NCBI GenBank assembly: GCA_043803845.1
Contig: JAZDJT010000008.1
Span: forward strand, 1-27,638
Direction of reading: 5' to 3'
Source: JAZDJT01 sp043803845
GTDB taxonomy: Bacteria > Patescibacteriota > Minisyncoccia > Minisyncoccales > GCA-002788555
Length of the DNA: 27,638 nucleotides
Shown: positions 14,765 to 22,454 of the stretch, one piece after another
Position numbering within the stretch: the stretch's first letter is position 1
How the letters are laid out: each line of letters starts with the position of its first letter
The notes under the pieces: model-generated
Databases searched by the model: none
The model's input: only the letters and a program-made list of their open reading frames with translations
Told to the model about the DNA's origin: nothing
Made by a program: the position numbers and the translations under genes

Positions 14765-15586
14765 TTATTTTCTTCTCTTGATGATAAATCTGTTTGACCA
14801 TTTGCGTCTATTTCTTGTTTTTTTACCTCGAGCCGGCTTTCCCCAGGGCGTTTTTGGATGCACCAGACCGATGGGTGTCTTGCCCTCTCCTCCGCCATGA
14901 GGGTGATCACAGGGGTTCATAGCTGAGCCCCTGACGGTTGGCCTTATCCCTCTATGCCTGCTTTTCCCGGCTTTGCCCAAAATTTCTGTCCTGTGGTCGG
15001 GGTTGGAAACCTTCCCTATCGTCGCAAAAGACTCCACCGATATCAAGCGAACCTCTTTCGATGGCAAGGTGACTGTAGCATACTTGCCTTCTCGGGAGAG
15101 AACTTGAGCTCCAGTCCCGGCGCTTCTAACTATCTTCCCTCCTCTCCCCGGCGTAAGCTCTATGTTAAAGATGAAAGTACCAGCGGGAATATTTTTTATT
15201 TTTAACCTATTGCCAGTTTTGATTAATGTTTTTTCATCGCAAAAAACTTCGTCTCCTGCCTTGATACCCTCTGGAGCTATAGCATATCTCTTCTCACCGT
15301 CCTCATATTTTAAAAGCATTATAAAAGACGATCGATTCGGATCGTATTCTAAGGCCTCGACAAAGGTCTTTACTCCTTTTTTTTCTTGGCCAAAATCTAT
15401 CTCCCGATACTTTCTTTTTTCTCCTCCTCCATGATGTCTGACCGTTATCCTTCCCTGCCATCCCCTGCCTGCTGTTTTTTTGAATGGGACAACTAATCCG
15501 CCTTCGGGTTCTTTTTTACTGAGAATCGAGTAATCCTGTACAATCATCGTCCTACGGCCGGCTGTATTTGGTTTCTTTATTTTCAT
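14765..15586 (-). CDS. rplB: Ribosomal protein uL2
   Basis: uL2 is a core 50S protein needed for subunit joining and peptidyl transferase architecture. It has 273 residues, standard. Blocks seen are GRITVRHHGGGEKRKYR, YDPNRSSFIMLLKYEDG, GAQVLSREGKYATVTLPSKE, and the catalytic-centre loop VRGSAMNPCDHPHGGGEGK. It follows rplW after 11 bases. Confidence 0.97.
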   Translation of the reverse strand: MKIKKPNTAGRRTMIVQDYSILSKKEPEGGLVVPFKKTAGRGWQGRITVRHHGGGEKRKYREIDFGQEKKGVKTFVEALEYDPNRSSFIMLLKYEDGEKRYAIAPEGIKAGDEVFCDEKTLIKTGNRLKIKNIPAGTFIFNIELTPGRGGKIVRSAGTGAQVLSREGKYATVTLPSKEVRLISVESFATIGKVSNPDHRTEILGKAGKSRHRGIRPTVRGSAMNPCDHPHGGGEGKTPIGLVHPKTPWGKPARGKKTRNRRKWSNRFIIKRRK

Positions 15587-15597
15587 AAGAGTTTAAG

Positions 15598-16026
15598 TTA
15601 TCTAGAAATTATTTCAATCTTTTCTCCTCTGGCCAGTGTTACGATGGCCTTTTTATAGCCTTTCTTTTTACCGATAATCGTCCCTCTTTTTCTTTTTTTC
15701 GCTGGCATTTTTATTATGTTGACCTTTTTGACGTGAACTTTATAAATTTCTTCGACTGATTTTTTGATATTTTTTTTATTCGCCCGAGGGAAAACCTTGA
15801 AAAGATACTTGCCCTCTTCTTCCAAGATGGTGCCTTTTTCAGAGATTAATGGCTCTTTCAAAACGGCATAGGCAATATCGCTTCTGCCCAGTTCTTTCCT
15901 CTGGGTTTTTAGTGTCTTCTTTTCTTTCTTCGCTAGCGCCAAAGACTTTTTGGCTACGTCTTTTCTGGGGGACTTACCGGTCCTCTGTTTTTCTTTCGGT
16001 TTTCTCGAAAAAGGCAAGGTAATCAT
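15598..16026 (-). CDS. rplW: Ribosomal protein uL23 with basic N-terminal extension
   Basis: uL23 rings the exit tunnel and is the docking site for trigger factor and SRP. It has 142 residues, about 45 more than usual, because of a Lys/Arg-rich extension (about 1-48: FSRKPKEKQRTGKSPRKDVA, KKEKKTLKTQRKELG) before the family start YAVLKEPLISEKGT. The core keeps FKVFPRANKKNIKKSVEEIY, VKKVNIIKMPAKKRKRG and the C-terminal strand. The start at 16026 is the only ATG that fits the operon spacing of 13 bases from rplD. Confidence 0.94.
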   Translation of the reverse strand: MITLPFSRKPKEKQRTGKSPRKDVAKKSLALAKKEKKTLKTQRKELGRSDIAYAVLKEPLISEKGTILEEEGKYLFKVFPRANKKNIKKSVEEIYKVHVKKVNIIKMPAKKRKRGTIIGKKKGYKKAIVTLARGEKIEIISR

Positions 16027-16039
16027 AAAAGTTTTGTTT

Positions 16040-16672
16040 TTAAATCTTTAATCCTTCTAAAACGCTCTTTTCTATGAACAGATATTTATTCTTTAATAAT
16101 ATATAGGGATTTAATGAGTTAATCGCCACGAGAGATACGTTTTTTATGTTCCTGGCTGCCCTTTCAAATTTCTCGTCTTTCTTTCGAAGAACGAAGGCCA
16201 CTTTTTTGTTACCGATATCTTTTAGGCGCTTTTCGAATCTACCGATCATCTCTTTTACCTCTTTGGTCTTAGGCGTCTTTACCTCTACCTTGTCTAAAAA
16301 AACAATCTCGTTGTCTCTAAGTTTTTGAGAGAGAACCATAGGCAATGCCTTTCTCTTTTCTCTCTGCGACATCTTCACCTGGTATTTCTTGCCCGGCCTT
16401 GGGCCGAAAGTCACTCCTCCTCCTTTCCAGATAGGAGACCTTATAGATCCGTGTCTGGCCTTTCCTGTGCCTTTCTGGCGCCAGGGTTTTTTACCGCCTC
16501 CTCTAACCTCGCTCCTGTCTTTGCTTTTGGCGATGGACTCTCTAGACAGGGACTCGTAGAAAACGACTACCTGATGCAAAAGGTCAAAATCGGGTTGAAC
16601 AGAAAAAAATTCCTCGGGCACATCGATTTTTCCTATGTTTTCTCCTTTTTGGTTAAAAAGAGTGGTCTTCAT
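16040..16672 (-). CDS. rplD: Ribosomal protein uL4
   Basis: uL4 lines the exit tunnel, and in E. coli it represses the S10 operon. Blocks seen are SIAKSKDRSEVRGGGKKPWR, QKGTGKARHGSIRSPIWKGG, GGVTFGPRPGKKYQ, and SLVAINSLNPYILLKNKYL. I place the start at the ATG at 16670-16672 (MKTTLFNQKG, 210 residues), 4 bases after the rplC stop. A GTG at 16687 would add five residues and overlap rplC by 11 bases. Neither has a good Shine-Dalgarno. Confidence 0.94.
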   Translation of the reverse strand: MKTTLFNQKGENIGKIDVPEEFFSVQPDFDLLHQVVVFYESLSRESIAKSKDRSEVRGGGKKPWRQKGTGKARHGSIRSPIWKGGGVTFGPRPGKKYQVKMSQREKRKALPMVLSQKLRDNEIVFLDKVEVKTPKTKEVKEMIGRFEKRLKDIGNKKVAFVLRKKDEKFERAARNIKNVSLVAINSLNPYILLKNKYLFIEKSVLEGLKI

Positions 16673-16676
16673 ATCT

Positions 16677-17273
16677 TTAAGCGACACTAATCTCTAATAA
16701 AACACCTCTCGAACCCGGCACCGCTCCCTTAACGGCTATCAAATTTTTTTCTTTATCAACCTTTATTATCTTGACATCACTTATAGTGACTCTTTCGCCT
16801 CCCATTCTCCCTCCCATTTTTTTTCCCTTAAAAACTCTTTCTGCTCCCCCCGCTCCGATAGAGCCAGGCCCACGCATCATGTGCTTGGTGCCATGAGTTT
16901 TAGGTAACCCCGCAAATCCCCAACGCTTAACCACGCCTTGAAAACCCTTGCCCTTAGAGATGCCGGAGATTTTTACCTTGTCTCCTTCTGAGAAGGCGGA
17001 TGCGGAAATTTCATCTCCTCTCTTGAAGTTTTCTTTTTTGACTAACCTTATCTCTCTCAAGTATTGGTACTCTTTACCCTTTTCTGTCTTCTTGACCTTT
17101 TTGTCTTTCTTTTTTTGAAAGCCAATCTGCAGAGCATCGTAACCGTCTTTTTCTTTTGATTTTATTTGGGTAACAAAGCAGGGACCGGCGGAAATCCAAG
17201 TCACCGGAACAATATTGCCCTTCTCGTCAAAAACCTGTGAAGCTCCAATTTTCTTTCCCAGAATGAATTTCAT
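16677..17273 (-). CDS. rplC: Ribosomal protein uL3
   Basis: uL3 is an early-assembling 50S protein whose loop reaches the peptidyl transferase centre. It has 198 residues (E. coli 209). Blocks seen are MKFILGKKIGASQVFDEKG, VTWISAGPCFVTQIK, VKISGISKGKGFQGVVKRW, and the central loop PKTHGTKHMMRGPGSIGAG, then MGGRMGGERVT. It heads the main ribosomal gene run and is separated from rpsJ by 151 bases that hold a terminator. Confidence 0.97.
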   Translation of the reverse strand: MKFILGKKIGASQVFDEKGNIVPVTWISAGPCFVTQIKSKEKDGYDALQIGFQKKKDKKVKKTEKGKEYQYLREIRLVKKENFKRGDEISASAFSEGDKVKISGISKGKGFQGVVKRWGFAGLPKTHGTKHMMRGPGSIGAGGAERVFKGKKMGGRMGGERVTISDVKIIKVDKEKNLIAVKGAVPGSRGVLLEISVA

Positions 17274-17320
17274 AATTTCTTTTTTGCTTTTTAAATTGGC
17301 TCTCTTCTGAAATATTATTG

Positions 17321-17348
17321 AACAAAAAAACTGGGACAGCCCCAGTTT
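17321..17348 (-). terminator. Intrinsic terminator between rpsJ and rplC
   Basis: On the - strand the sequence is AAACTGGG, loop GCTGT, CCCAGTTT, running into a seven-T tract (17330 down to 17324). The 8-bp stem is perfect. It lies 76 bases after the rpsJ stop and 47 bases before the rplC start, so it would end transcription from the tuf promoter unless it is conditional. A short ORF upstream makes attenuation possible. No clear promoter is visible between it and rplC. Confidence 0.82.
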
Positions 17349-17380
17349 ATCTTGCAGACTGAATCCCTAATGTTGAAAAA

Positions 17381-17410
17381 TCAGAAATTGAATTGATGAT
17401 TTGTTCTCAT
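17381..17410 (-). CDS. Possible 9-codon leader ORF before the terminator
   Basis: Fifteen bases after the rpsJ stop, GGAG (17415-17418) and a 4-base gap precede an ATG at 17408-17410. The reading frame encodes MRTNHQFNF and ends in TGA at 17381-17383, 32 bases before the terminator stem. It has a clearer Shine-Dalgarno than almost all ribosomal genes here. The layout resembles a leader peptide of a translation-coupled attenuator for rplC and its operon. The call rests on layout alone; chance occurrence is possible. Confidence 0.35.
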   Translation of the reverse strand: MRTNHQFNF

Positions 17411-17424
17411 GCGGCTCCAATATA

Positions 17425-17781
17425 CTACATTTTTATCTCTATATCAACTCCCGCTGGCAAATTAAGGTTTTGCAAACTATCGATGATGCGTCGATTGGGG
17501 CTTAAAACGTCTATTATTCTCTTGTGAATTCTCATCTCAAACTGTTCCCTCGCGTCTTTATGGACAAAGGTTGAACGATTAACGGTGAACTTCTGGATTT
17601 CGGTTGGCAGAGGGATTGGACCGATAACTTCGGCACCTTGCCGCAAAATAGTCTCAACAATCTGTTTAGCAGAGTTATCAATCACGCGGTGGTCGTAAGC
17701 TTTAATCTTAATTCTAATCTTAGGAAGAGTTGTTTCTCTCTGGCTCTTCTTCACTCTTTTTGTTTCTTCTTTTACTATCAT
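17425..17781 (-). CDS. rpsJ: Ribosomal protein uS10
   Basis: uS10 (NusE) is a 30S head protein and a partner of NusB in antitermination. It has 118 residues, against about 102 usually, with a charged N-terminal extension (MIVKEETKRVKKSQRETTLP) before the family start KIRIKIKAYDHRVIDNSAK. Core blocks GPIPLPTEIQKFTV, HKDAREQFEMRIHKRIIDV and the C-terminal PAGVDIEIKM are intact. It follows tuf after 29 bases and is probably transcribed from the tuf promoter. Confidence 0.95.
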   Translation of the reverse strand: MIVKEETKRVKKSQRETTLPKIRIKIKAYDHRVIDNSAKQIVETILRQGAEVIGPIPLPTEIQKFTVNRSTFVHKDAREQFEMRIHKRIIDVLSPNRRIIDSLQNLNLPAGVDIEIKM

Positions 17782-17810
17782 CGCCGTAAATTTAATTTTG
17801 CAATTTCTGT

Positions 17811-19010
17811 TTACTTAATAATCTTTGTCACCGCTCCTGCCCCAACAGTTTTCCCTCCCTCTCTGATAGCGAATCTCTGCTTCTCTTCAATAGCAGATGG
17901 CGTAATTAATTTTACAGTAAGATTAACCGTATCGCCAGGCATAACCATTTCTGTACCCTGAGGAAGCGTAACTTCGCCCGTAATATCAGCCGTTCTTATA
18001 AAAAACTGCGGCTTATAACCAGTGAAGAAAGGGGTGTGTCTTCCGCCTTCTTCTTTGGATAGAATATAAACCTGACAACTAATGTCGGTGTGTGGGGTTA
18101 CCGAACCGGGCTTAGCTAAAACTTGACCTCTCTCAATATCTTCTTTTTTAAAACCTCTTAAAAGCACCCCAACATTATCGCCGGCCTGCGCCTCATCAAG
18201 AATTTTGTTAAACATTTCCACGCCAGTAACTACTGTCTTGGTGGTCGCCTTTATGCCGACAACTTCGATTTCGTCGTTTATGTGGAGTCTCCCTCTCTCG
18301 ACCCTACCGGTAGCCACCGTGCCCCGTCCTTCAATAGAGAAAACGTCTTCCACCGCCATTAAAAATGGCTCTTCAAGGAGCCTTTTGGGCTCTGGAATAT
18401 ATGTATCCAAGGCTTTTACTAGCTCCGTGATTGGCTTTAGCGCCGGGTCATCTTTCGATTTGGCATCCAACGCTTTTAGGGCGGAACCTCTGATAACCGG
18501 TATCTCTTTGCCAGGAAATTCGTACTTTGAAAGCAATTCTCTCACTTCTTCCTCTACCAGATCTACTAACTCTGGATCGTCTACGGCGTCAACTTTATTT
18601 AAGAAAACAACGACGTAAGGTACTCCAACCTGCCGGGCCAGTAAGATGTGCTCCTTGGTTTGAGGCATTGGTCCGTCTGGGGCGGAAACAACTAAGATAG
18701 CACCGTCCATTTGAGCGGCGCCGGTAATCATATTCTTTACGAAGTCCGCGTGACCGGGACAATCGATGTGAGCATAGTGACGCTTCTCCGACTCGTATTC
18801 GAGGTGAGAGATGTTAATAGTCACTCCTCTCTCCTTCTCTTCGGGAGCCGAGTCAATCTGATCAACCGTTTTTTCAGAGGCTCCAAGTCCCATTAAGTTT
18901 AACGTATGCAAAATAGCCGCGGTTAGAGTGGTTTTGCCGTGGTCTACGTGCCCGATTGTCCCAACGTTTAAGTGAGGCTTCTTCCTCTCAAATTTCTTTT
19001 TTTCTGCCAT
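17811..19010 (-). CDS. tuf: Elongation factor Tu
   Basis: EF-Tu carries aminoacyl-tRNA to the ribosome A site using GTP. It has 399 residues, full length. GTPase motifs are in order: G1 GHVDHGKT, switch I KERGVTIN, G3 DCPGHADF (Tyr to Phe at the last position), G4 NKVD, and G5 GSALKAL. Domains 2 and 3 are present, with VATGRVERGRL and TPFFTGYKPQFFIRTADITG near the C-terminus. A good promoter lies upstream, so it may be expressed apart from fusA. Confidence 0.98.
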   Translation of the reverse strand: MAEKKKFERKKPHLNVGTIGHVDHGKTTLTAAILHTLNLMGLGASEKTVDQIDSAPEEKERGVTINISHLEYESEKRHYAHIDCPGHADFVKNMITGAAQMDGAILVVSAPDGPMPQTKEHILLARQVGVPYVVVFLNKVDAVDDPELVDLVEEEVRELLSKYEFPGKEIPVIRGSALKALDAKSKDDPALKPITELVKALDTYIPEPKRLLEEPFLMAVEDVFSIEGRGTVATGRVERGRLHINDEIEVVGIKATTKTVVTGVEMFNKILDEAQAGDNVGVLLRGFKKEDIERGQVLAKPGSVTPHTDISCQVYILSKEEGGRHTPFFTGYKPQFFIRTADITGEVTLPQGTEMVMPGDTVNLTVKLITPSAIEEKQRFAIREGGKTVGAGAVTKIIK

Positions 19011-19086
19011 ATAAATTTTTACAAATTAAAAATCTTTGAAAATATATTTTGACGATTGACCTTTTGTTAAAAGATTATGTATGTTT

Positions 19087-19114
19087 ATTTTAATAAATAA
19101 AAAGTAAAAGTCAA
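19087..19114 (-). promoter_or_regulatory. Promoter for tuf-rpsJ
   Basis: In the 119-base fusA-tuf spacer, the - strand carries TTGACT (19109-19114), a 16-base spacer, and TAAAAT (19087-19092), each 5 of 6 to the sigma70 consensus. Transcription would start near 19080, giving a leader of about 70 bases before tuf. This would let EF-Tu and uS10 be made in excess of the rpsL-rpsG-fusA unit. Confidence 0.65.
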
Positions 19115-19129
19115 TACTAAAATCTCAAG

Positions 19130-21250
19130 CTATACTTTACCTTCTTTAATTTTTTCCTGGATGTTCTTTGGAACCATACCGTAATGGTCAAACTCCATAG
19201 TGAAGGTTCCTCTCCCTTCCGTCAGAGAGCGTAAATTTGTGGCGTAACCAAACATCTCCGCCAACGGCACCATCGCGTCGATGACCTTCAGATTCAAAAT
19301 ACTTTTTGTTTCTTCAATTCTGGCTCGACGCGCCGAAAGATTTCCGATGGCGGCGCCCAAAAATTCCTCGGGGAATCTAACCTCTAATTTCATTATCGGT
19401 TCAAGCAAAACGGGGCTAGCTTTTTTAACTGCGTCGTTAAGAGCCATTGAACCGGCTATTTTGAAGGCGAATTCGGAAGAATCGACCTCGTGGAAGGAAC
19501 CGTCGAAAAGTGTGACATTGAAATCTACCAACGGGTAGCCGGCGAGAACTCCTTTGTCTTTTGCTTCTACGACTCCTTTCTCAATCGACGAGATGAATTC
19601 TTTTGGAATGGCCCCTCTTTTTATGGCGTCAACAAATTGGTAGCCCTTTCCTCTTTCTCTCGGCTCGACTCTTAAAAAGACGTGCCCATACTGACCTCTG
19701 CCTCCAGACTGACGTATATACTTGCCTTCGGCCTCGGCAGCCTTCAGAATTGTTTCTTTGTAAGCCACCTGAGGCTTCCCCACGTTCACCTCTGCGTTAA
19801 ACTCTCTTTTTAATCTATCTACTATGATTTCTAGATGCAACTCTCCCATGCCAGAGATGATTGTTTCCCTGGTTTCGGGGTCAACTTTTGCCTTAAAGGT
19901 CGGGTCCTCGCTGGTCAGTCTTTTTAAAGAGATTGCTAACTTTTCTTCGTCATCTTTAGTCTTGGGTTCTATCTTGGCTGAGATAACCGGATCTGGGAAA
20001 GTGATTTCCTCCAAGACTATAGAGTGACCTTCTTCACAGAGAGTGTGCCCGGTAGAGGTGTTTTTCAAACCGACTGTAGAAGCGATGTCGCCGGTAAAAA
20101 CTTCGTCTATATCTTCTCTGGCCGCCGCGTACATTCTGAGGATTCTTCCGATTCTCTCTTTTTCTCCGGTGGTGGTATTCAAAAGATAGGATCCCTTCTT
20201 GAAATGACCCGAGTAGACCCTAAAAAAAGTAAGACTCCCTGCATAAGGGTCATCTGAAACTTTGAACGCAAGAGCAGAAAAAGGTTCGTCATCGTTGGCT
20301 CTCCTCTCTATAGTTTCTCCTGTCTTTGGGTCTATCCCCTTTGTAGCTGGTAGATCGATCGGTGATGGCAGAAAATCAACTACGGCGTCAACCAAAGGCT
20401 GGACCCCTTTGTTTCTGAAAGAAGTCCCGCAGAGAACCGGGATTAATTTATAGCTCAGCACCCCCTTCCTCAAAACTTGCTTTAACTCGGCGATAGAAAT
20501 CTCTCCGTTGGCTAAATATTTCTCCATGAGTTTTTCATCCTCGGCAACAATTCTTTCTATGAGTTTTTCTCTCCAAGCTTTAGAGCTCTCCAATAATTCT
20601 TGAGGTATCTCTTTCTCCCTAACGACTTCCCCAGATTCTCCTTCAAAATACAAAGCCCTCATCTTCAACAAATCAATGACGCCTTTAAAATCATCTTCGG
20701 CTCCGATGGGAATCTGTATCGCCACGGCGTTGGGAGTCAACTTTTGCAAAATGGACTCCAGGCCTTTTTCAAAAGAAACGCCAAGCCTATCCATCTTATT
20801 GACAAAGCAAATCCTGGGAACTCTGAATTTGTCAGCCTGGTGCCAAACCGTTTCTGACTGGGGTTCCACGCCGGAGACTCCGTCGAATATGACGACAGCG
20901 CCATCTAAAACCCTAAGAGATCTCTGGACTTCGGCGGTAAAATCGATGTGACCCGGGGTGTCGATTATGTTGATTTGATATTTCGGCTTCCTCTCTTTCT
21001 TCAAATAATTTTCATCCAAATATTCGCCGGGCGTCCAATAGCAGGTAACCGCCGCGGACTTGATGGTCAATTTTCTCTCTTGTTCCTGGACCATAAAATT
21101 AGTAACGGTGGTGCCTTCATCGGTACTGCCAAGTTTGTGAGAGATCCCAGTGTAAAATAAAAAACGCTCGGTTGTCGTCGTCTTACCGGCACTGATATGA
21201 GCGATAAAACCAATGTTACGAACTTTCGGTAGCAGGTATCTACGAGGCAT
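19130..21250 (-). CDS. fusA: Elongation factor G
   Basis: EF-G drives tRNA-mRNA translocation and, with RRF, ribosome recycling. It has 706 residues with five-domain length. G3 DTPGHIDF, including the catalytic His, and G4 NKMD are standard. Two G-domain positions are not: the P-loop reads AHISAGKTT (S20 where translational GTPases have Asp), and switch I reads EQERKLTI (K60 where ERGITI has Gly), though the Mg-binding Thr is kept. Domain IV has RGAIPKEFISSIEKGV, and the C-terminus has YGMVPKNIQEKI. It is the only fusA in the window, so it is probably functional. It starts 6 bases after rpsG. Confidence 0.97.
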   Translation of the reverse strand: MPRRYLLPKVRNIGFIAHISAGKTTTTERFLFYTGISHKLGSTDEGTTVTNFMVQEQERKLTIKSAAVTCYWTPGEYLDENYLKKERKPKYQINIIDTPGHIDFTAEVQRSLRVLDGAVVIFDGVSGVEPQSETVWHQADKFRVPRICFVNKMDRLGVSFEKGLESILQKLTPNAVAIQIPIGAEDDFKGVIDLLKMRALYFEGESGEVVREKEIPQELLESSKAWREKLIERIVAEDEKLMEKYLANGEISIAELKQVLRKGVLSYKLIPVLCGTSFRNKGVQPLVDAVVDFLPSPIDLPATKGIDPKTGETIERRANDDEPFSALAFKVSDDPYAGSLTFFRVYSGHFKKGSYLLNTTTGEKERIGRILRMYAAAREDIDEVFTGDIASTVGLKNTSTGHTLCEEGHSIVLEEITFPDPVISAKIEPKTKDDEEKLAISLKRLTSEDPTFKAKVDPETRETIISGMGELHLEIIVDRLKREFNAEVNVGKPQVAYKETILKAAEAEGKYIRQSGGRGQYGHVFLRVEPRERGKGYQFVDAIKRGAIPKEFISSIEKGVVEAKDKGVLAGYPLVDFNVTLFDGSFHEVDSSEFAFKIAGSMALNDAVKKASPVLLEPIMKLEVRFPEEFLGAAIGNLSARRARIEETKSILNLKVIDAMVPLAEMFGYATNLRSLTEGRGTFTMEFDHYGMVPKNIQEKIKEGKV

Positions 21251-21256
21251 ATTATT

Positions 21257-21697
21257 TTAGCGGTTAAGGTGCGCGAAAGCCCTGTTGGCTTCAGCCATTC
21301 TTTCAATGTCAATTCTCTTTTTCACAGCCGAGCCTTCTTCTTTGGCCGCCGATATCAACTCTTCGGCTAATTTTTCGTTCATCTGACCTCCTTTTTTTTT
21401 CTTGGCCGCTTCTATAATCCAATTCATAGCCAAAGACGTTTTTCTCTTCTCGTTCACTTCGGTGGGCACCTGATAAGTTGCCCCTCCAACTCTTTTTGGT
21501 TTTGTTTCCATTATTGGAGAAACTTTATCCAGTGCTTGATTAAAAACATCTAACGGCTCTTTCTTTGTCTTACCCTTTATGTAATCAAAAGCCCCATAGA
21601 CAATCTTCTGGGCTAAAAATTTCTTGCCCTTTTTCATCGTCTTGTTAATAAATTTCGAGACTAGCAGATTGTTATATTTTGGATCGGCTTGAACCAT
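21257..21697 (-). CDS. rpsG: Ribosomal protein uS7
   Basis: uS7 organises the 30S head and contacts E-site tRNA. It has 146 residues. The core is standard (VSKFINKTMKKGKKFLAQKIVYG, VGGATYQVPTEVN, EANRAFAHLNR in separate blocks), but the protein begins MVQADPKYNNLL and lacks the basic PRRxxxxKR N-terminal tail of about 10 residues. An in-frame stop directly upstream excludes a longer start. Confidence 0.96.
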   Translation of the reverse strand: MVQADPKYNNLLVSKFINKTMKKGKKFLAQKIVYGAFDYIKGKTKKEPLDVFNQALDKVSPIMETKPKRVGGATYQVPTEVNEKRKTSLAMNWIIEAAKKKKGGQMNEKLAEELISAAKEEGSAVKKRIDIERMAEANRAFAHLNR

Positions 21698-21706
21698 AAT
21701 TGAAAA

Positions 21707-22132
21707 TTAAGTTTTCTTCTCCGCCCCTCCTTTTTTAGCGCCGTACTTTGACCTTTGTTTCTTCCTGTCTCGCACCCCTTCTGTGTCAAGCATCCCTCTG
21801 ACAATGTGATATCTGACGCCTGGCAGATCCCTAACTCCTCCTCCCCGGATCAAGACAATCGAGTGCTCTTGCAAATTGTGACCCTCTCCAGGTATGTAAG
21901 CCGTTACTTCCGTCCCGTTTTGCAGACGAACTCTTGCGACTTTACGCAAGGCAGAGTTTGGTTTCTTGGGAGTGGTGGTAAAAACTTTGACGCAAACACC
22001 TCTCTTAAATGGTGACAAATACTGAGAAGGCCTGTTTTTGAGAGGATTAAACCCAAAAGAGAGAGCAGGGGTTTTATCTTTCCCTTTCTTGAATTTCCTT
22101 GGTCTTTTTATTAGCTGATGGATTGTAGGCAT
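21707..22132 (-). CDS. rpsL: Ribosomal protein uS12
   Basis: uS12 lies at the decoding centre and is the target of streptomycin-resistance mutations. It has 141 residues; the longer loop before PFKRGVC is like that of Bacillus uS12. The PKKPNSALRK segment keeps its Lys. In the second critical loop, IRGGRVKDLPGVRYH is changed to IRGGGVRDLPGVRYH: G99 replaces Arg and R101 replaces the Lys equivalent to E. coli K88. It heads the str operon. A weak AGGA lies about 10 bases before the ATG. Confidence 0.97.
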   Translation of the reverse strand: MPTIHQLIKRPRKFKKGKDKTPALSFGFNPLKNRPSQYLSPFKRGVCVKVFTTTPKKPNSALRKVARVRLQNGTEVTAYIPGEGHNLQEHSIVLIRGGGVRDLPGVRYHIVRGMLDTEGVRDRKKQRSKYGAKKGGAEKKT

Positions 22133-22219
22133 ATTAATATTTTCCTTGCGCTTCAGAAAAAAAATTAAGCGACGGGCGCTCTTGTGAATAAAAGTTAGCA
22201 GAAAATCTAAAAAATATCA

Positions 22220-22233
22220 AGACTCCGAAGTCT
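22220..22233. other. Small hairpin in the tRNA-Gly to rpsL spacer
   Basis: The 205-base stretch between tRNA-Gly and rpsL has no gene. It contains a 5-bp inverted repeat AGACT-CCGA-AGTCT (TCGG loop on the - strand). On the - strand it is followed by TGATATTTTTT, so it could be a weak terminator for the tRNA. A poor TTGATA / TAACTT pair with 17-base spacing follows and might start rpsL transcription. Confidence 0.35.
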
Positions 22234-22314
22234 CTATAGAGAATAATAGGATATGTACGTAATATCTGTTGAAAACAATCGAAAGTCGGCGGACCCACCT
22301 CTGATGAACCTTGA

Positions 22315-22338
22315 TCAAAATCGTTTAAACGATTTTGA
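22315..22338. repeat. 24-bp perfect palindrome at the 3' end of tRNA-Gly
   Basis: The two halves TCAAAATCGTTT and AAACGATTTTGA are exact reverse complements with no loop. The right end coincides with the discriminator base of the tRNA gene. In RNA it would fold as a hairpin directly after the tRNA, with no T-run after it. It may serve 3' processing or termination, or be a protein or recombination site. Confidence 0.6.
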
Positions 22339-22409
22339 GCGGGTGAGCGGAATCGAACCGCCGTCCGTTCCTTGGGAAGGAACTATAATAGCCACTATAC
22401 GACACCCGC
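22338..22409 (-). tRNA. tRNA-Gly (anticodon CCC)
   Basis: This 72-nt cloverleaf is read on the - strand. The acceptor GCGGGTG pairs with CACCCGC. The D arm GTATAGTGGCTATTAT resembles E. coli glyT. The anticodon stem GTTCC/GGAAC encloses loop TTCCCAA (anticodon CCC, reads GGG). The T arm is GGCGG-TTCGATT-CCGCT. The discriminator is U, as expected for glycine, and CCA is not encoded. It lies between the DivIC-like gene and rpsL. Confidence 0.93.
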
Positions 22410-22454
22410 GATACAACAAATTGATAAAAACTAACAACTGAATCCAGAAAAATT

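Noticed and set aside
22019..22080. Extra loop in uS12 as a novel insertion
   Set aside because: Bacillus-type uS12 proteins have a loop of similar length before the KRGVC segment.
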